A DNA stretch of 64,000 nucleotides from Nephrocerus scutellatus. Its lineage: Eukaryota; Arthropoda; Insecta; Diptera; Pipunculidae. Of the stretch, positions 20,205-31,601 are shown in pieces. Location of the stretch: NCBI GenBank assembly GCA_947095585.1, contig OX352761.1:52254019-52318018 (forward strand), written 5' to 3'. Below the pieces are notes generated by a model that saw nothing but the letters and a program-made list of their open reading frames with translations, searched no databases and was not told where the DNA came from. Within the stretch, counting starts at the first letter, position 1. Each line of letters opens with the position of its first letter. A program made the translations under genes and the position numbers.

Positions 20205-20527
20205 TTGAGTACACAACTGTATTGTTGGTCAAGTGATCACAAGATCACATTACATCTACTTGACAGAATTTATAACCGCGCGATAAAACTTATTAGCGGC
20301 GAACAAATTACGAAGACAATTAAATCGCTTGAACATAGAACGAATGTTTTCTGCTTGTCACTTTGTTACTGCATTTTTCTCAAGTGGTGTTCAAAAGAAA
20401 TATCCAGATGTATCACGACCCTCCTCCAACATATCCGCAATACCCGTGTTACAACTCGAGCCCACGGCCCCACGTTTGTATGATCTGCAGTCATTTAAGA
20501 AACATGCGCATAGACATCTCATTTTTT
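20205..20527 (+). pseudogene. Jockey-A C-terminus, plus strand
   Basis: Reads LHLLDRIYNRAIKLISGEQI, then TKTIKSLEHRTNVFCLSLCY, then (after a frame change) DLQSFKKHAHRHLIFLNSLY and a stop within the GR terminal word. It is the same protein end as at 24,003-24,473, and both pass directly into a GR copy at the same point. Confidence 0.7.
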
Positions 20528-20905
20528 TAAATTCTCTATATTAACTTCACTTGCCCGTGGCACGTCGGTCGGTCGGATTGTTTGTCGTGGAATCTTGCGA
20601 TCAATTTTTAACCCAATTCCCTAAGCCCGATTTTATTGAAATTTTGCATACATGTGTATTTCCGAAGACAACACTTTCTATTAAAATTTGCGCTGAGGCC
20701 CGAGGGGTGGTGCCCATATAAAATTTTTAAAAATGGAGAACTTTTTTTGTAAAAATTTAGGGCACAGGGTCGGCCCCATACATTTTTTTTAAAAAAATTC
20801 ACCCGATTTTCTTCAAATTTTATACACATGTGTATCTGGGTTGGACAACAACACTTTTTGTAAAAATTTTGTAGACCCCGGACCGCGGGGTCGTGAGGCC
20901 CCAAT
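20528..20905 (-). repeat. GR repeat joined to the Jockey-A end
   Basis: Begins TTTTTAAATTCTCTATATTAAC immediately after the HRHLIF codons and continues through ACTTGCCCGTGG, GCCCGATTTTATTGAAATTT and ACACATGTGTAT blocks to ACAACACTTTTTGTAAAAAT. The CCCATAAAAATT end is missing. At 20,930-21,090 a further partial head piece (GAAATTTATATGGGAGCCC...GAGAAAATCATCG) follows. Confidence 0.7.
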
Positions 20906-21199
20906 TTTTTTTTAAAAAAAATGGATTCAATGTATTTGTACGGTTATAATACTTAGCATAGCGTTAGAATTAAATTTGAAGAAATTTATATGGGAGCCCT
21001 TCAAACCTGTTTTTTTTATTATTGTAGGAGAAAATCATCGAAAGAGACATTTGAGTACGGTTACAACCATTCTCAAGCAAAAAAATTTTTAACATAAAAC
21101 GGATCAACACAACAAAAAATTTTTTTGGCTTTTATTTTTTTGTATTTTTGTTTTATTTTAAAAAAATTCTTAACCAGACCGCGCGAAACCCTAAACTTT

Positions 21200-21325
21200 C
21201 TTCTTTCCATTTCCACACACTTTGCCTACAAGGGTTACTGACATTGCAAACATTTCCACCAACACCATTGACTGGTTCCTTACCTCTCATCATGACAAAA
21301 ACTCAGTAACGAAATTAAGGCTTTC
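21200..21325 (+). pseudogene. LINE endonuclease C-terminal scrap
   Basis: Reads PTRVTDIANISTNTIDWFLT, then SHHDKNS, the conserved last block of Jockey-type endonucleases before the SDH motif. Nothing else of the element remains. Confidence 0.55.
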
Positions 21326-21359
21326 TAGATGGATTTTGCAAATAAAAATACAAACAAAA

Positions 21360-21490
21360 ACGGAGTCTTCTGGGGTTCTTTTGGTGGTATTTTGGGGGCA
21401 TTTTGGTGGTCTCTTTGGGGTCTTTTGTGATTCTTTTGAGGGTCTTTCGGAGGTCTTTTATGATTCTTTTGGGGGTCTTTTTGCCTACAT
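21360..21490. repeat. GGTCTTTTG-type minisatellite
   Basis: Degenerate GGGGTCTTTT/GATTCTTTT/GGTGGTATTTT units. It is the reverse-complement type of the array at 225-660. Confidence 0.6.
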
Positions 21491-21503
21491 CAAAGGAGAT
21501 TCA

Positions 21504-21765
21504 CTACAACTGTGCGTAAAAGTCACTTGCACTGTTTTTTATTTGTTTTGTGTTCTGGCGCGCAAAAAAAATAGCGCTGATGGTTTTCTCCGACACTGGA
21601 ACAGGCAACATACGATTGACCATGCGAGAAGCATGGGTTTTCAAGGTTAATGCCGCAAACACTGATTTGTTTATTTTAATTGCGAATGCAAACCTCACGC
21701 GAAACTGCAGGCGCTTAAAGTCTAATGGCATGTCGGTCGGAATCATTGGGATGCTTTGACAGATT
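21504..21765 (-). pseudogene. Helitron helicase C-terminal fragment, frameshifted
   Basis: On the minus strand IPTDMPLDFKRLQFRVRFAFA matches the conserved end of the Pif1-like helicase of Helitrons. After a deletion in the INKAQGQ region the next frame reads VCGINLENPCFSHGQSYVAC, then SSVG and FFCAPEHKTNK, the last helicase block. The protein unwinds DNA during rolling-circle transposition. The Rep part and the Helitron ends are not seen. Confidence 0.7.
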
Positions 21766-21974
21766 ACAAAAGAAAGACCGTGCGAATGGATCAGCTGTCA
21801 AATGACATTTGCATACATAACGCAAAACTAATGCAAACCTCACGCGAAACTGCAGGCGCTTAAAGTCTAATGGCATGTCGGTCGGAATCATTGGGATGCT
21901 TTGACAGATTACAAAAGAAAGACCGTGCGAATGGATCAGCTGTCAAATGACATTTGCATACATAACGCAAAACT
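21685..21974. repeat. 145-bp tandem duplication overlapping the Helitron scrap
   Basis: AATGCAAACCTCACGCGAAA starts at 21,685 and 21,830. The two copies look identical by eye to the end at 21,974. It duplicates the FKRLQF part of the helicase and its upstream flank. 21,975-22,278 holds nothing I can identify. Confidence 0.85.
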
Positions 21975-22278
21975 ATTCTTTCTGGAATCTTTTAGTATAG
22001 AAATGGAATAACGACTTTTGTTGGACATATCGCGAATCAACACTAAAGTAATAATTTAATTTTATTTTAATTTAGGCTGTAATGCGTTTTTCCAGATTTT
22101 TCATTTTACAGAAAACATTGAATTGATTCAATTCAATTCCTCAAAAATATCCAATTTATTTTTTCCAAATTTTCCTACTCTCTTTTGTAATTTTCTCGAA
22201 TTTTTTTTTGATAAAAATTTCTCCGGGAGCTAACGAATAAAACAAAAAAAGAATCAACCAAATATGTCGTTCCTATTG

Positions 22279-22715
22279 TCAGTTGTGATCGAGAGTACAT
22301 AAAAGAATTATGATTTTTACTGTTTGTCCATCTTTTTCGACTTTCCTTGTAATTGTCTTTCTTTCCGGGACCATAACGAACAAAACAAAACAAAAATAAG
22401 CAAATCCACAGTTCGAATCGTGAGTTATAATCGCGACTTCATACAAAAATCCTATGAAAAAACGCACTTTCAGTTTTTCCCGAATTTTCAGTTGTGATCG
22501 AGAGTGCATAAAAGAATTATGATTTTTACTGTTTGTCCATCTTTTTCGACATTCCTTGTTATTGTCTTTCTTTCCGGGACCATAACGAACAAAACAAAAC
22601 AAAAATAAGCAAATCCACAGTTCGAATCGTGAGTTATAATCGCGACTTCATACAAAAATCCTGTGGAAAAACGCACTTTCAGTTTTCCCGAATTTTTTAA
22701 TTTCCAGGCCACTTT
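22279..22715. repeat. 219-bp tandem duplication
   Basis: TCAGTTGTGATCGAGAGT starts at 22,279 and 22,498. Shared words are TCTTTCTTTCCGGGACCATA and CACAGTTCGAATCGTGAGT. Minus-strand open frames across it repeat and have no recognisable domain. 22,716-22,905 is AT-rich and includes CAAATCGGTTTAGCCGTTCTC, a phrase common at dispersed-repeat ends. Confidence 0.8.
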
Positions 22716-22907
22716 TCTAATTTTTTTTCCGCATATTTGGAATATGTCGAACATTTCAAAATAAAAATGAGCCAAATCGGTTTAGCCGTTCTCAAGTGAT
22801 GCAGTTACCAACGAACAGCATTTTTTTTATAATTCGCGCACGCTTCAAGGGGTTCGCACCCTTATAATGCTCGGCACAGCGTGGGCGTTAAGGAAGAGCA
22901 GGAGAAA

Positions 22908-24003
22908 AAAAAAACAACCCATAAAAATTAAAATTTTTCATGTAAATTCTCTAATAGGAGATGGGTACCTATGTGTTAAAATTTGAAGAAAATCAAATCC
23001 GGAATTTCAAATTGATTGATTTTTAAAAAATTTATATGGACACCACACGGGTCTCATGGCCCTATCAAAAAGTTATGTCCATCAGTGATACACTCCAAAA
23101 AATTTACAAAATTTTTTTTGCAAAAATTGTTGTCCATCGGCGATACATACGTATATAAAATTTTAAAAAAATCGGGATAATTTTTTTTAAAAAAAAATCG
23201 GGATAATTTTTTTTAAAAAAAATTTGGGGCCCAAAGACCCTGGGTCTCCAAAAATTTTACAAAAAGTGTTGTTCATCGGAGATACATACGTATATAAAAT
23301 TTGAAGAAAATCGGGTTAATTTTTTTTTAAATTTTGGGGCCCCACGAACCCAGGGCCCGGGGTCACCAAAATTTTTACAAAAAGTGTTGCCTATCGGAGA
23401 TACACGCGTATATAAAATTTAAAGAAAATCGGGTTAATTTTTTAAAAAAAATTTTATGGGGCCCCACGAACCCGGGCCCGAAGTCTCCAAAATTTTTACA
23501 AAAAGTTTTGTCTATCGAAGATACATGCGTATATAAAATTTGAAGAAATTCGGGCCACGAACCCGGGGCCCGGGGTCTCCAAAATTTTTAGAAAAAGTTT
23601 TGTCTATCGAAGATACATGCGTATATAAAATTTAAAGAAATTCGGGCTATTTTTTTAAAAAAAAATTATGGGGTCCCACGAACCCGGGGCTCGAGTCTCC
23701 AAAATGTTTACAAAAATTGTTGTCTATCAGAGATACACAAGTGTATAAAATTTGAAAAAAATCGTGTAAAATTTTGTAAAATATTTGTATGGGAGCCCCC
23801 CGACCCCGGGGCCCGAGGGGCCTCAAATTTTAATAGAATGTGTTGTCTCCGGAAATACGCATGTGTGCAAATTTCAATAAAATTGGAACTTGGGAAGTGG
23901 GTTAAAAATTGATCGCAAGATTCCACGACAACCGACAACCGACGACCGACAACCGACGACCGACATCCGTGCCACGGGCAAGTGAAGTTAATATAGAGAA
24001 TTT
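22908..24003 (+). repeat. GR repeat, long form with about six internal units
   Basis: Head AACAACCCATAAAAATTAAA at 22,912; tail GTTAATATAGAGAATTTAAA ending at about 24,003. Between them, units of about 100-130 bp (TTTTACAAAAAGTGTTGTC.., a GATACA.GCGTATATAAAATTT block, GGGGCCC) repeat roughly six times. The tail passes directly into the reversed Jockey-A C-terminus. Confidence 0.75.
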
Positions 24004-24473
24004 AAAAAGGAGATGTCTATGAGCTTGTGTTTTGAATGCCTGTGGATCATAGTGATGTGGGAAGACAGAGCTTGGCAAAGCATTCCACATACGTGTTGTA
24101 CGGATGAAGAACGAATCCCTGAATTTAACTGTACGTCCGATGATGGGCTTGAGGGTAAACTGATGAGCATTTAGAGCGCCACGAGTATTGCGGTTGAATT
24201 CAAGGAGAGGTGGTATGCAGCTGGCTATTTCCCTTGAGCACCGCTGGTAGAAGAAGCGATAAAACAGTGACAAGCAAGAATCGTTCCTGCGGTGTTCAAG
24301 CGAATCTATTGATTTCGCTATATTTTCGTCACCGATAAGTTTTATCGCGCGGTTTATTCTATCTAGCTGATACAAAGTAGTCTTAGGCGCACCAGACCGG
24401 ATATGGCAATTGTACTTGTAGGGCCTGCAGGGCCCACTATGTGACAACCGCCCGTGTTGTATATTTAGTGCAC
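24003..24473 (-). pseudogene. Jockey-A 3' part, separated from the rest by the gypsy array
   Basis: Minus strand reads FECALNIQHGRL, then IRSGAPKTTLYQLDRINRAI, SIDSLEHRRN, TVKFRDSFFIRTTRMWNALP and KTQAHRHLLF. The first residues continue the KLEC at which Jockey-A breaks on the far side of the array (43,740), so both pieces are halves of one element. Frames are intact over about 150 codons. Confidence 0.8.
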
Positions 24474-24677
24474 ACTCAAATACGTATGCTGTTGACGTAC
24501 TGACCGAGACGGTTGGTCGATGGGTAGTCATCTTTTTCTGTTTGTTGTCGGCACACGCGTCTCGTTGATATTTAGTTGATAGTTAATAAGTTTTTGAATA
24601 TAATAAAATTGCGTCTTTGCATACTTTTCATGCAAAGCCATATACCATTTAAATTCCTTATTTATTTAAAAGCTATA
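24474..24677 (+). repeat. 5' LTR of the CsRn1-like gypsy element
   Basis: About 204 bp, ATACGTATG... to AAAAGCTATA, matching the LTRs at 31,802, 37,684 and 43,532. Jockey-A on the left and on the right (43,740) both show CACTCAA at the junction, consistent with a target duplication. The first few bases are uncertain because the LTR does not start with TG. A TGGAGATCC stretch right after it may be the primer site, but I could not assign a tRNA. Confidence 0.7.
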
Positions 24678-25104
24678 GTGGAGATCCTACCGAGATCTAA
24701 ATTTTTTAACGAAATAGTTTTTCCTTACAAAAAGTTGCTGTTCAAGTTATCAACAGCGCGTTTAGTTTTTGTTCGATACAGTAATCGTATACAGTTCTAC
24801 GGTAAAAAGAACTACGTAGAAAACAACGGGTGTTTGTTAGTGTGTGTGCGTGCATGTACAGCTGCGACAACGCATATAGCACTGAATTTGTTGGATTGCG
24901 GTAGTGGATCGTTGCCTGTCGGTAGATTTACCAAATACATACTGGAAATCAAAAGTGATACAGCATTAAAAAAGCTTGAATCCGAATTAACTTTGCCTAC
25001 AGTACTCCCCAATTCGAAAACGGGAAATCGAGACATAGCGGACCAAAAAGCCGCAAACTACCATAGAAATATCTCGCACGAATTAAATTCAGACGCAGTG
25101 AAGG
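24678..25104 (+). other. Leader of the gypsy element
   Basis: About 430 bp between LTR and gag-like coding. A long frame from 24,576 through here starts inside the LTR, has no known domain and is probably chance. It also contains a GTGTGTGCGTGCATG stretch at about 24,840. Confidence 0.45.
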
Positions 25105-27668
25105 GTGCGCATTATGTTACCAGAATTCTGGCACCAGAATAAACGCGTGTGGTTTAAACAGGTGGAAGCGCAGTTTTCCATGCACAACGTTCGAAGTGAC
25201 TTGACCCGTTACCACCTCCTCCTAACGCAGCTTAAGCCTAACGTCCTCACACATGTAGCACCGTTGGTGGAAAACCCACCGGAATCTGAAAAGTACGAGG
25301 CTTTTAAGGGTCAGTTTATTAAGGTTTTTCACTCGTATCCAGGAACGACCACGTTCTCGCGCTCGGAGTCAACGCTCCTTGTTTTGCTGGTATCACCGAA
25401 AATATGGGAGACGCACAGAAATGCACCTCTGGTTGCAAATTCTCCCCTTCGGTAGCGCGTGATTCGGGAAACTAAAAGGCCGTTCGTCACTTGAGGCGGA
25501 CGAACTTGGGCAATCGCCATCTTCACGCCTCTTCGTCACCGACCGCTCCACCAACATCAAATACTTAGTAGACACCGGCGCGGACTTGTCAATCATTCCA
25601 CCACCAGCTATTGAACGCAGACAACAACCTAAGCTCCACAACATCACGCTGTACGCCGCCAATGGGACTCCCATAAAAACATACGGCATCAAACGCATCA
25701 AAGTCAACTTGGGCTTGCGCCGAGACTTCTCGTAGCAGTTCATCATCTTCGATGTAAAAAGACCAATCATTGGCGCCGATTTCATCCAACATTTTGGTTT
25801 GCTAGTCGACCTTAGAAGGAAGAGAATAATCGACGAACAAACAAAAATTTCAACAACAGCAATTTTCACCGAATCACCATCGACTGGCATATCAACCGTG
25901 GACAGCAGATCTCTGTATGTCAAACCAATGCGCGAGTTCATCGATATAACGAAGCCATCTCTCGAAGGAAAGTCGCATAAGGTAAAAGTCGTCCATCATA
26001 TCATAACGAATGCTACACCGGATTTCGAACGCCTACGCCGGCTAGCAGGTGAAAAACTTCCCGCCGCCAAAGAAGAATTCAAATACCTTGTCGAAGCAGG
26101 CATATGTCGTCTATCAGACAGCAGTTGGGCCAGTCCATTACACCTAGTGCGAAAAAACGAAAACGACTGGAGACCGTGTGGCGACTATCGCCGCTTAGAT
26201 GCCATCACAGTGCACGTACAAGACTGCATCGCCACATTTGCAGGAAAACTTCGCGCCGTCAAAGAAGAATTCAAATTCCTTGTCGAAGCAGGCATATGTC
26301 GTCTATCAGACAGCAGTTGGGCCAGTCCATTACACCTAGTGCGAAAAAACGAAAACGACTGGAGACCGTGTGGCGACTATCGCCGCTTAAATGCCATCAC
26401 AGTGCACGTACAAGACTGCATCGCCACATTTGCAGGAAAACTTCGCGCCGTCAAAGAAGAATTCAAATTCCTTGTCGAAGCAGGCATATGTCGTCTATCA
26501 GACAGCAGTTGGGAAAGTCCTTTACACCTAGTGCGAAAAAACGAAAACGACTGGAGACCGTGTGGCGACTATCGCCGCTTAAATGCCATCACAGTGCACG
26601 TACAAGACTGCATCGCCACATTTGCAGGAAAACAAATTTTCACGACGCTCGACTATTTGAGTTCACCCACATGCAGTTTGGACTTTGCAACGCTGGCCAA
26701 ACATTTCAACGCTTCATACACGAAATACTTAGAGATCTCGACTTTATGTATGCTTACATCGACGATATCATCATCGCCTCGACGTCGCTTGAAGAGCACC
26801 TCAAACATCTGCGAATCGTCTTTCAGCGTTTTCGTGAGCATGGGGTCACCATAAACGTAGCGAAATGTGACTTCGCCAGACCAACCGTGAAATTTCTGGG
26901 ACATGAGATCAGCAAAGATGGAATTCGACCACTTGCAAACAAGGTCGAAGCAATCATCAACATGCCACAGCCAACAATCGCGAAAGATTTAAAGAAATTT
27001 CTGGGAATGATAAATTTTTTTTTTTACCGTCGTTTCTTGTCAAAAGCAGTCCTAGAGCAATCTAAACTGCACAGTCTCATCACGGGCAACACAAAAAACG
27101 ATAAATCACTGCTAGCTTGGTCTCCGGAAACTACTAATGCTTTCAAGAAATTTAAACAGCAGCTAGCCGACGCCACTCTGCTAGCTCACCCTCTAGAAAA
27201 CGTTCCATTAGCACTCCACGTCGACGCTTCCAACACAGCAGTTGGTGCTGCTCTTCACCATATAATCGGAAGCGAGATACAACCGCTGTGATTTTTTTTC
27301 AAAATCTTTAACACCATCACAGCGCAAATACAGCACATACGACCGTGAGTTGCTAACCGCGTTTCTAGGCGTTAAGTACTTTCGCCACACACTCGACGCT
27401 CGTCAGTTTACAATTCTGACTGACCATCTACCTTTGACTTACGCATTCAAACAACGTTCAGACAAAGCGTCGCCGAGAGTATGCAGGCATCTGGACTTCA
27501 TTGTACTGTTTACGACTGATATTCGACACATAAAAGGATCAGAAAATATAATCGCTGATTCGTTATCCAAAGTCCTCATCGATCCGTCGTCAAAAACTGA
27601 GCAGGACGCAATCACCTCAAAGACGAATAACATCGATTTCAATGTCATTGCTGACCAACAAACCAATG
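25105..27668 (+). pseudogene. CsRn1-like gypsy gag-pol, head copy (unit 1)
   Basis: Gag begins LPEFWHQNKRVWFKQVEAQF, a match to the CsRn1-clade capsid, then shrinks to a zinc-knuckle remnant (MGDAQKCTSGCKFSPF). Protease has LVDTGADLSII at about 25,575. RT follows with GICRLSDSSWASPLHLVRKN present in three tandem copies, then FTHMQFGLCNAGQTFQRF, YAYIDDIIIAS (YIDD) and KFLGHEISKDGIRP, then RNase H (ALHVDASNTAVGAALH). It breaks off at QQTNE, where Jockey-A sequence starts. Integrase and 3' LTR are missing from this copy. About 85 bp of RT are also absent at 26,650. Confidence 0.85.
26048..26635 (+). repeat. In-frame 192-bp triplication inside RT
   Basis: Three units of 192 bp (GCAGGAAAAC at 26,240, 26,432 and 26,624) each encode the RT finger DSSWASPLHL to IATFAGK. 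192 is 64 codons, so the frame stays open. Units 2 and 3 share CGCGCCGTC against CCCGCCGCC in unit 1, so one copy was changed before the second round. The other array units have one copy. Confidence 0.9.
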
Positions 27669-28423
27669 AAGTTGTTAAGGCTTTCTCGCATTGCCATACT
27701 GTTTTTTTGGTAGTTATTTCTCTAACTACGTGGTTTATTACGAGAAATTAGCTGATACTACACAATAGTCTGACGAGCCTAGAGGCGATAATACATTGAC
27801 GGAGTATTTATCAGGACGAGAGGTAAGGAACAAGTCAAGGGTGTTTGCGGAATGATTTGCAGTGTCAGGTATTCGTTTAGGCTCATTTACAAGCTGAGTA
27901 AGGTTATTAAACTCAGCGAATTACTCAGCACACCTTCCTTCGGGTGTTGTCTGGCCAGAATGGCGAAGCCACCCAGAATTGTGTACATTGAAATCCCCCG
28001 CAATGACGATTTAATTTTTACGATGTTTTGTGTCAATTCTTAAGATTGAATCAGACATTGCATCAAACTCGCTCTGAGTTGGAACATTGTCAAGTGGGCG
28101 CTTCTGTAAAGGAAACAGTAGTGGATGTTGCGCTCTTGTACCTTTACTTTGAGCCAAATGAAATTGAATTTCGGATTGGAACATTGGCTAAATTGAGGCA
28201 AAAGCTGAAACGCAACATCACTCGGGACATAGATTGCGAGTCCGCGTCGAGGGAAAAATAATGGCACCAAGTTATAACCAGGCAGATTAAATTCCGATGT
28301 ATCAGAATTATCAAATACCTGAGTTGCACTTTGTGCCCGAATTTCTGGTCTATGGTCATTTGAATATGTAAACACAGCGAAAGAATTCTTTCTCAGCCCT
28401 CGTATGTTGCTGAGACCCACTCT
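27669..28423 (-). pseudogene. Jockey-A endonuclease piece joined to unit 1
   Basis: Minus strand: GLSNIRGLRKNSFAVFTYSN, EIRAQSATQVFDNSDTSEFN, FFPRRGLAIYVPSDVAFQLL and FIWLKVKVQERNIHYCFLYR give the first half of the endonuclease. Stops interrupt the second half. It lacks RT because the left junction at 27,668 falls in the linker after the endonuclease. The join to gypsy shares GAAG. Confidence 0.75.
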
Positions 28424-28438
28424 GAACGACCACCACCA

Positions 28439-31400
28439 GGAACGACCACGTCCTCGCGCTCGGAGTCAACGCTCCTTGTTTTGCTGGTAAGACCGAAAAT
28501 ATGGGAGACGCACAGAAATGCACCTCTGGTTGCAAATTCTCCCCTTCGGTAGCGCGTGATTCGGGAAACTAAAAGGCCGTTCGTCACTTGAGGCGGACGA
28601 ACTTGGGCAATCGCCATTTTCACGCCTCTTCGTCACCGACCGCTCCACCAACATCAGATACTTAGTAGACACCGGCGCGGACTTGTCAATCATTCCACCA
28701 CCAGCTATTGAACGCAGACAACAACCTAAGCTCCACAACATCACGTGTACGCCGCCAATGGGGCTCCCATAAAAACATACGGCATCAAACGCATCAAAGT
28801 CAACTTGGGCTTGCGCCGAGACTTCTCTCGTGGCAGTTCATCATCTTCGATGTAAAAAGACTAATCATTGGCGCCGTTTTTATCCAACATTTTGGTTTGC
28901 TATTCGACCTTAGAAGGAATAGAATAATCGACGAACAAACAAAAATTTCAAGAACAGCAATTTTCACCGAATCACCATCGACTGGCATATCAACCGTGGA
29001 CAGCAGATCCCTGTATGCCAAACCAATGCGCGAGTTCATCGATATAACGAAGCCATCTCTCGAAGGAAAGTGGCATAAGGTAAAAGTCGTCCATCATATC
29101 ATAACGAATGGTACACCGATTTTCGAATGTTTACGCCGGCTAGCAGGTGAAAAACTTCCCGCCGCCAAAGAAGAATTCAAATACCTTGTCGAAGCAGGCA
29201 TATGTCGTCTATCAGACAGCAGTTGGGCCAGTCCATTACACCTAGTGCGAAAAAACGAAAACGACTGGAGACCGTGTGGCGACTATCGCCGCTTAAATGC
29301 CATCACAGTGCACGTACAAGACTGCATCGCCACATTTGCAGGAAAACAAATTTTCACGACGCTCGACCTGGTATCATCAAATCCCAATCGCTGAAGGAGA
29401 TATAAAAAAAACCGCCATCACTACTCCATTTGGACTATTTGAGTTCACCCACATGCAGTTTGGACTTTGCAACGCTGGCCAAACATTTCAACGCTTCATA
29501 CACGAAATACTTAGAGATCTCAACTTTATGTATGCTTACATCGACGATATCATCATCGCCTCGACGTCGCTTGAAGAGCACCTCAAACATCTGCGAATCG
29601 TCTTTCAGCGTTTTCGTGAGCATGGGGTCACCATAAACGTAGCGAAATGTGACTTCGCCAGACCAACCGTGAAATTTCTGGGACATGAGATCAGCAAAGA
29701 TGGAATTCGACCACTTGCAAACAAGGTTGAAGCAATCATCAACATGCCACAGCCAACAATCGCGAAAGATTTAAAGAAATTTCTGGGAATGATAAATTTT
29801 TTTTTTTTACCGTCGTTTCTTGTCAAAAGCAGTCCTAGAGCAATCTAAACTGCACAGTCTCATCAGGGGCAACACAAAAAACGATAAATCACTGCTAGCT
29901 TGGTCTCCGGAAACTACTAATGCTTTCAAGAAATTTAAACAGCAGCTAGCCGACGCCACTCTGCTGGCTCACCCTCTAGAAAACGTTCCATTAGCACTCC
30001 ACGTCGACGCTTCCAACACAGCAGTTGGTGCTGCTCTTCACCATATAATCGGAAGCGAGATACAACCGCTGGGATTTTTTTTCAAAATCTTTAACACCAT
30101 CACAGCGCAAATACAGCACATACGACCGTGAGTTGCTAGCCGCGTTTCTAGGCGTTAAGTACTTTCGCCACACACTCGTCAGTTTACAATTCTGACTGAC
30201 CATCTACCTTTGACTTACGCATTCAAACAACGTTCAGACAAAGCGTCGCCGAGAGTATGCAGGCATCTGGACTTCATTGGACTGTTTACGACTGATATTC
30301 GACACATAAAAGGATCAGAAAATATCATCGCTGATTTGTTATCCAAAGTCCTCATCGATCCGTCGTCAAAAACTGAGCAGGACGCAATCGCTTCAAAGAC
30401 GAATAACATCGATTTCAATGTCATTGCTGACCAAAAAACCAATGAAGAACTTAACAGCATTCAGAAGAACGACTCGTACAAATTCGAACAGATGCGCGTT
30501 CCTGGAGGAAAGAAACAGTTACTTTGCGAAACGGCGATTTCTGTCAGTCGACCTTACATACCGCCACAAGCAAGGGTAAGCGTGTTCCAGTCAGAGCCAG
30601 AATACACAACCTGGCACATCCTGGAGCTAAAGCAACGATAAAATTAGTAACAGAACGTTTTTTCTGGCCGTCAATGAAAAAAGATTGCAGAGAAATGGTG
30701 CGATGCTGCATACCATGCCAAAAAACAAAAATCATTCGTCACAACAAGACGCAACTTCAGCGATCGTTTACGATCTAACATCCGAACGTTTCAGTTATAT
30801 CAACATTGACTTGGTCGGACAACTTCCTTACTCCAACGGTTTTAGCTATTGCCTTACAATTATCGATCGCTTTAGTCGCTGGCCAGAAGCTATTCCGTTG
30901 GAAAATCAAACTGCTGGTTTGCACGTTTCGGCGCTCCTACCAGAATCAGCACATACCAAGGCAGACAGTTCGAGTCTGCACTTTTCAACGAACTATCACG
31001 ACTTGTTGGGTCCTACCACTGGCGAACGACGAGCTTTCATCCACAGTCGAACGGTCTGGTGGAACGCTGGCACCGAACTCTCAAAACAGCCATCAAATGC
31101 TAAGAGTCAACAAACTGGTCTCAGCTACTCCCACTAATTCTACTTGGCTTGCGCACTACACACAAAGCTGACATCGGAGCTTCAGCTGCAGAACTTGTGT
31201 ATGGCCAGACTCTACGGTTGCCTGGAGAATTTTCTTGTGCATCAAAAACACACAATTCAGAATCCGATTTTGTAAAACTACTGCGGCAACACATGAACAG
31301 CATACGTCCAACAGTAACGGCACACCATCAGGCAGAAAAGCATCCAGTCTTCACACAAAAAGAATTGCAAGACTGCACACACGTTTTCGTCCGCTGTGAT

Positions 31401-31601
31401 GCAGTACCAAAACCGCTGCAGCCGCAATATAACGGACCCTACGAAATTTTAAAGCGATACACAAAATTCTACAAAATAAAAATTAAAAACAAAGCAGTCA
31501 ATATATCCATCGATAGACTAAAAGCAGCACACAACACTACAGAAGGAAACCAAAAAGCACAGCTAACAACAACAACCCAATCGACAAAAAGGTCACTTTA
31601 A
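28439..31601 (+). pseudogene. Gypsy pol, unit 2
   Basis: Same order as unit 1 but with a single RT-finger copy, and extending on through integrase: zinc-binding and core remnants (ITKLVTERFFWPSMKKDCREMV-type block near 30,640, DRFSRWPEAIPLENQTAG near 30,870) to a C-terminal domain (ELVYGQTLRLPGEFS, LQPQYNGPYEILKRY, NISIDRLKAAH). Inactivating changes: a deletion in DLVRAYHQ (29,370), T12 instead of T11 at 29,797, T8 instead of T7 at 30,075, and one base lost in protease. A downstream Lys/Thr/Gln-rich frame (31,620-31,817) leads to the polypurine tract AAGGGGGGAG. Confidence 0.85.

Noticed and set aside
17807..23938. Many short frames with repeated HMCIKFEENRVNF-like words
   Set aside because: They follow the GR family's internal repeats on both strands, lack consistent starts and frames, and stop at unit borders. 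I treated them as non-coding.
24576..25142. 188-codon frame in front of the gypsy gag
   Set aside because: It starts within the LTR, crosses the leader and has no similarity to Gag that I can see. The real Gag block begins at about 25,105.
25949..27291. Alternative plus-strand frame with RHICRKTSRRQRRIQIPCRS repeats
   Set aside because: It is a shadow of the triplicated RT finger in another frame. The RT frame carries the conserved residues.
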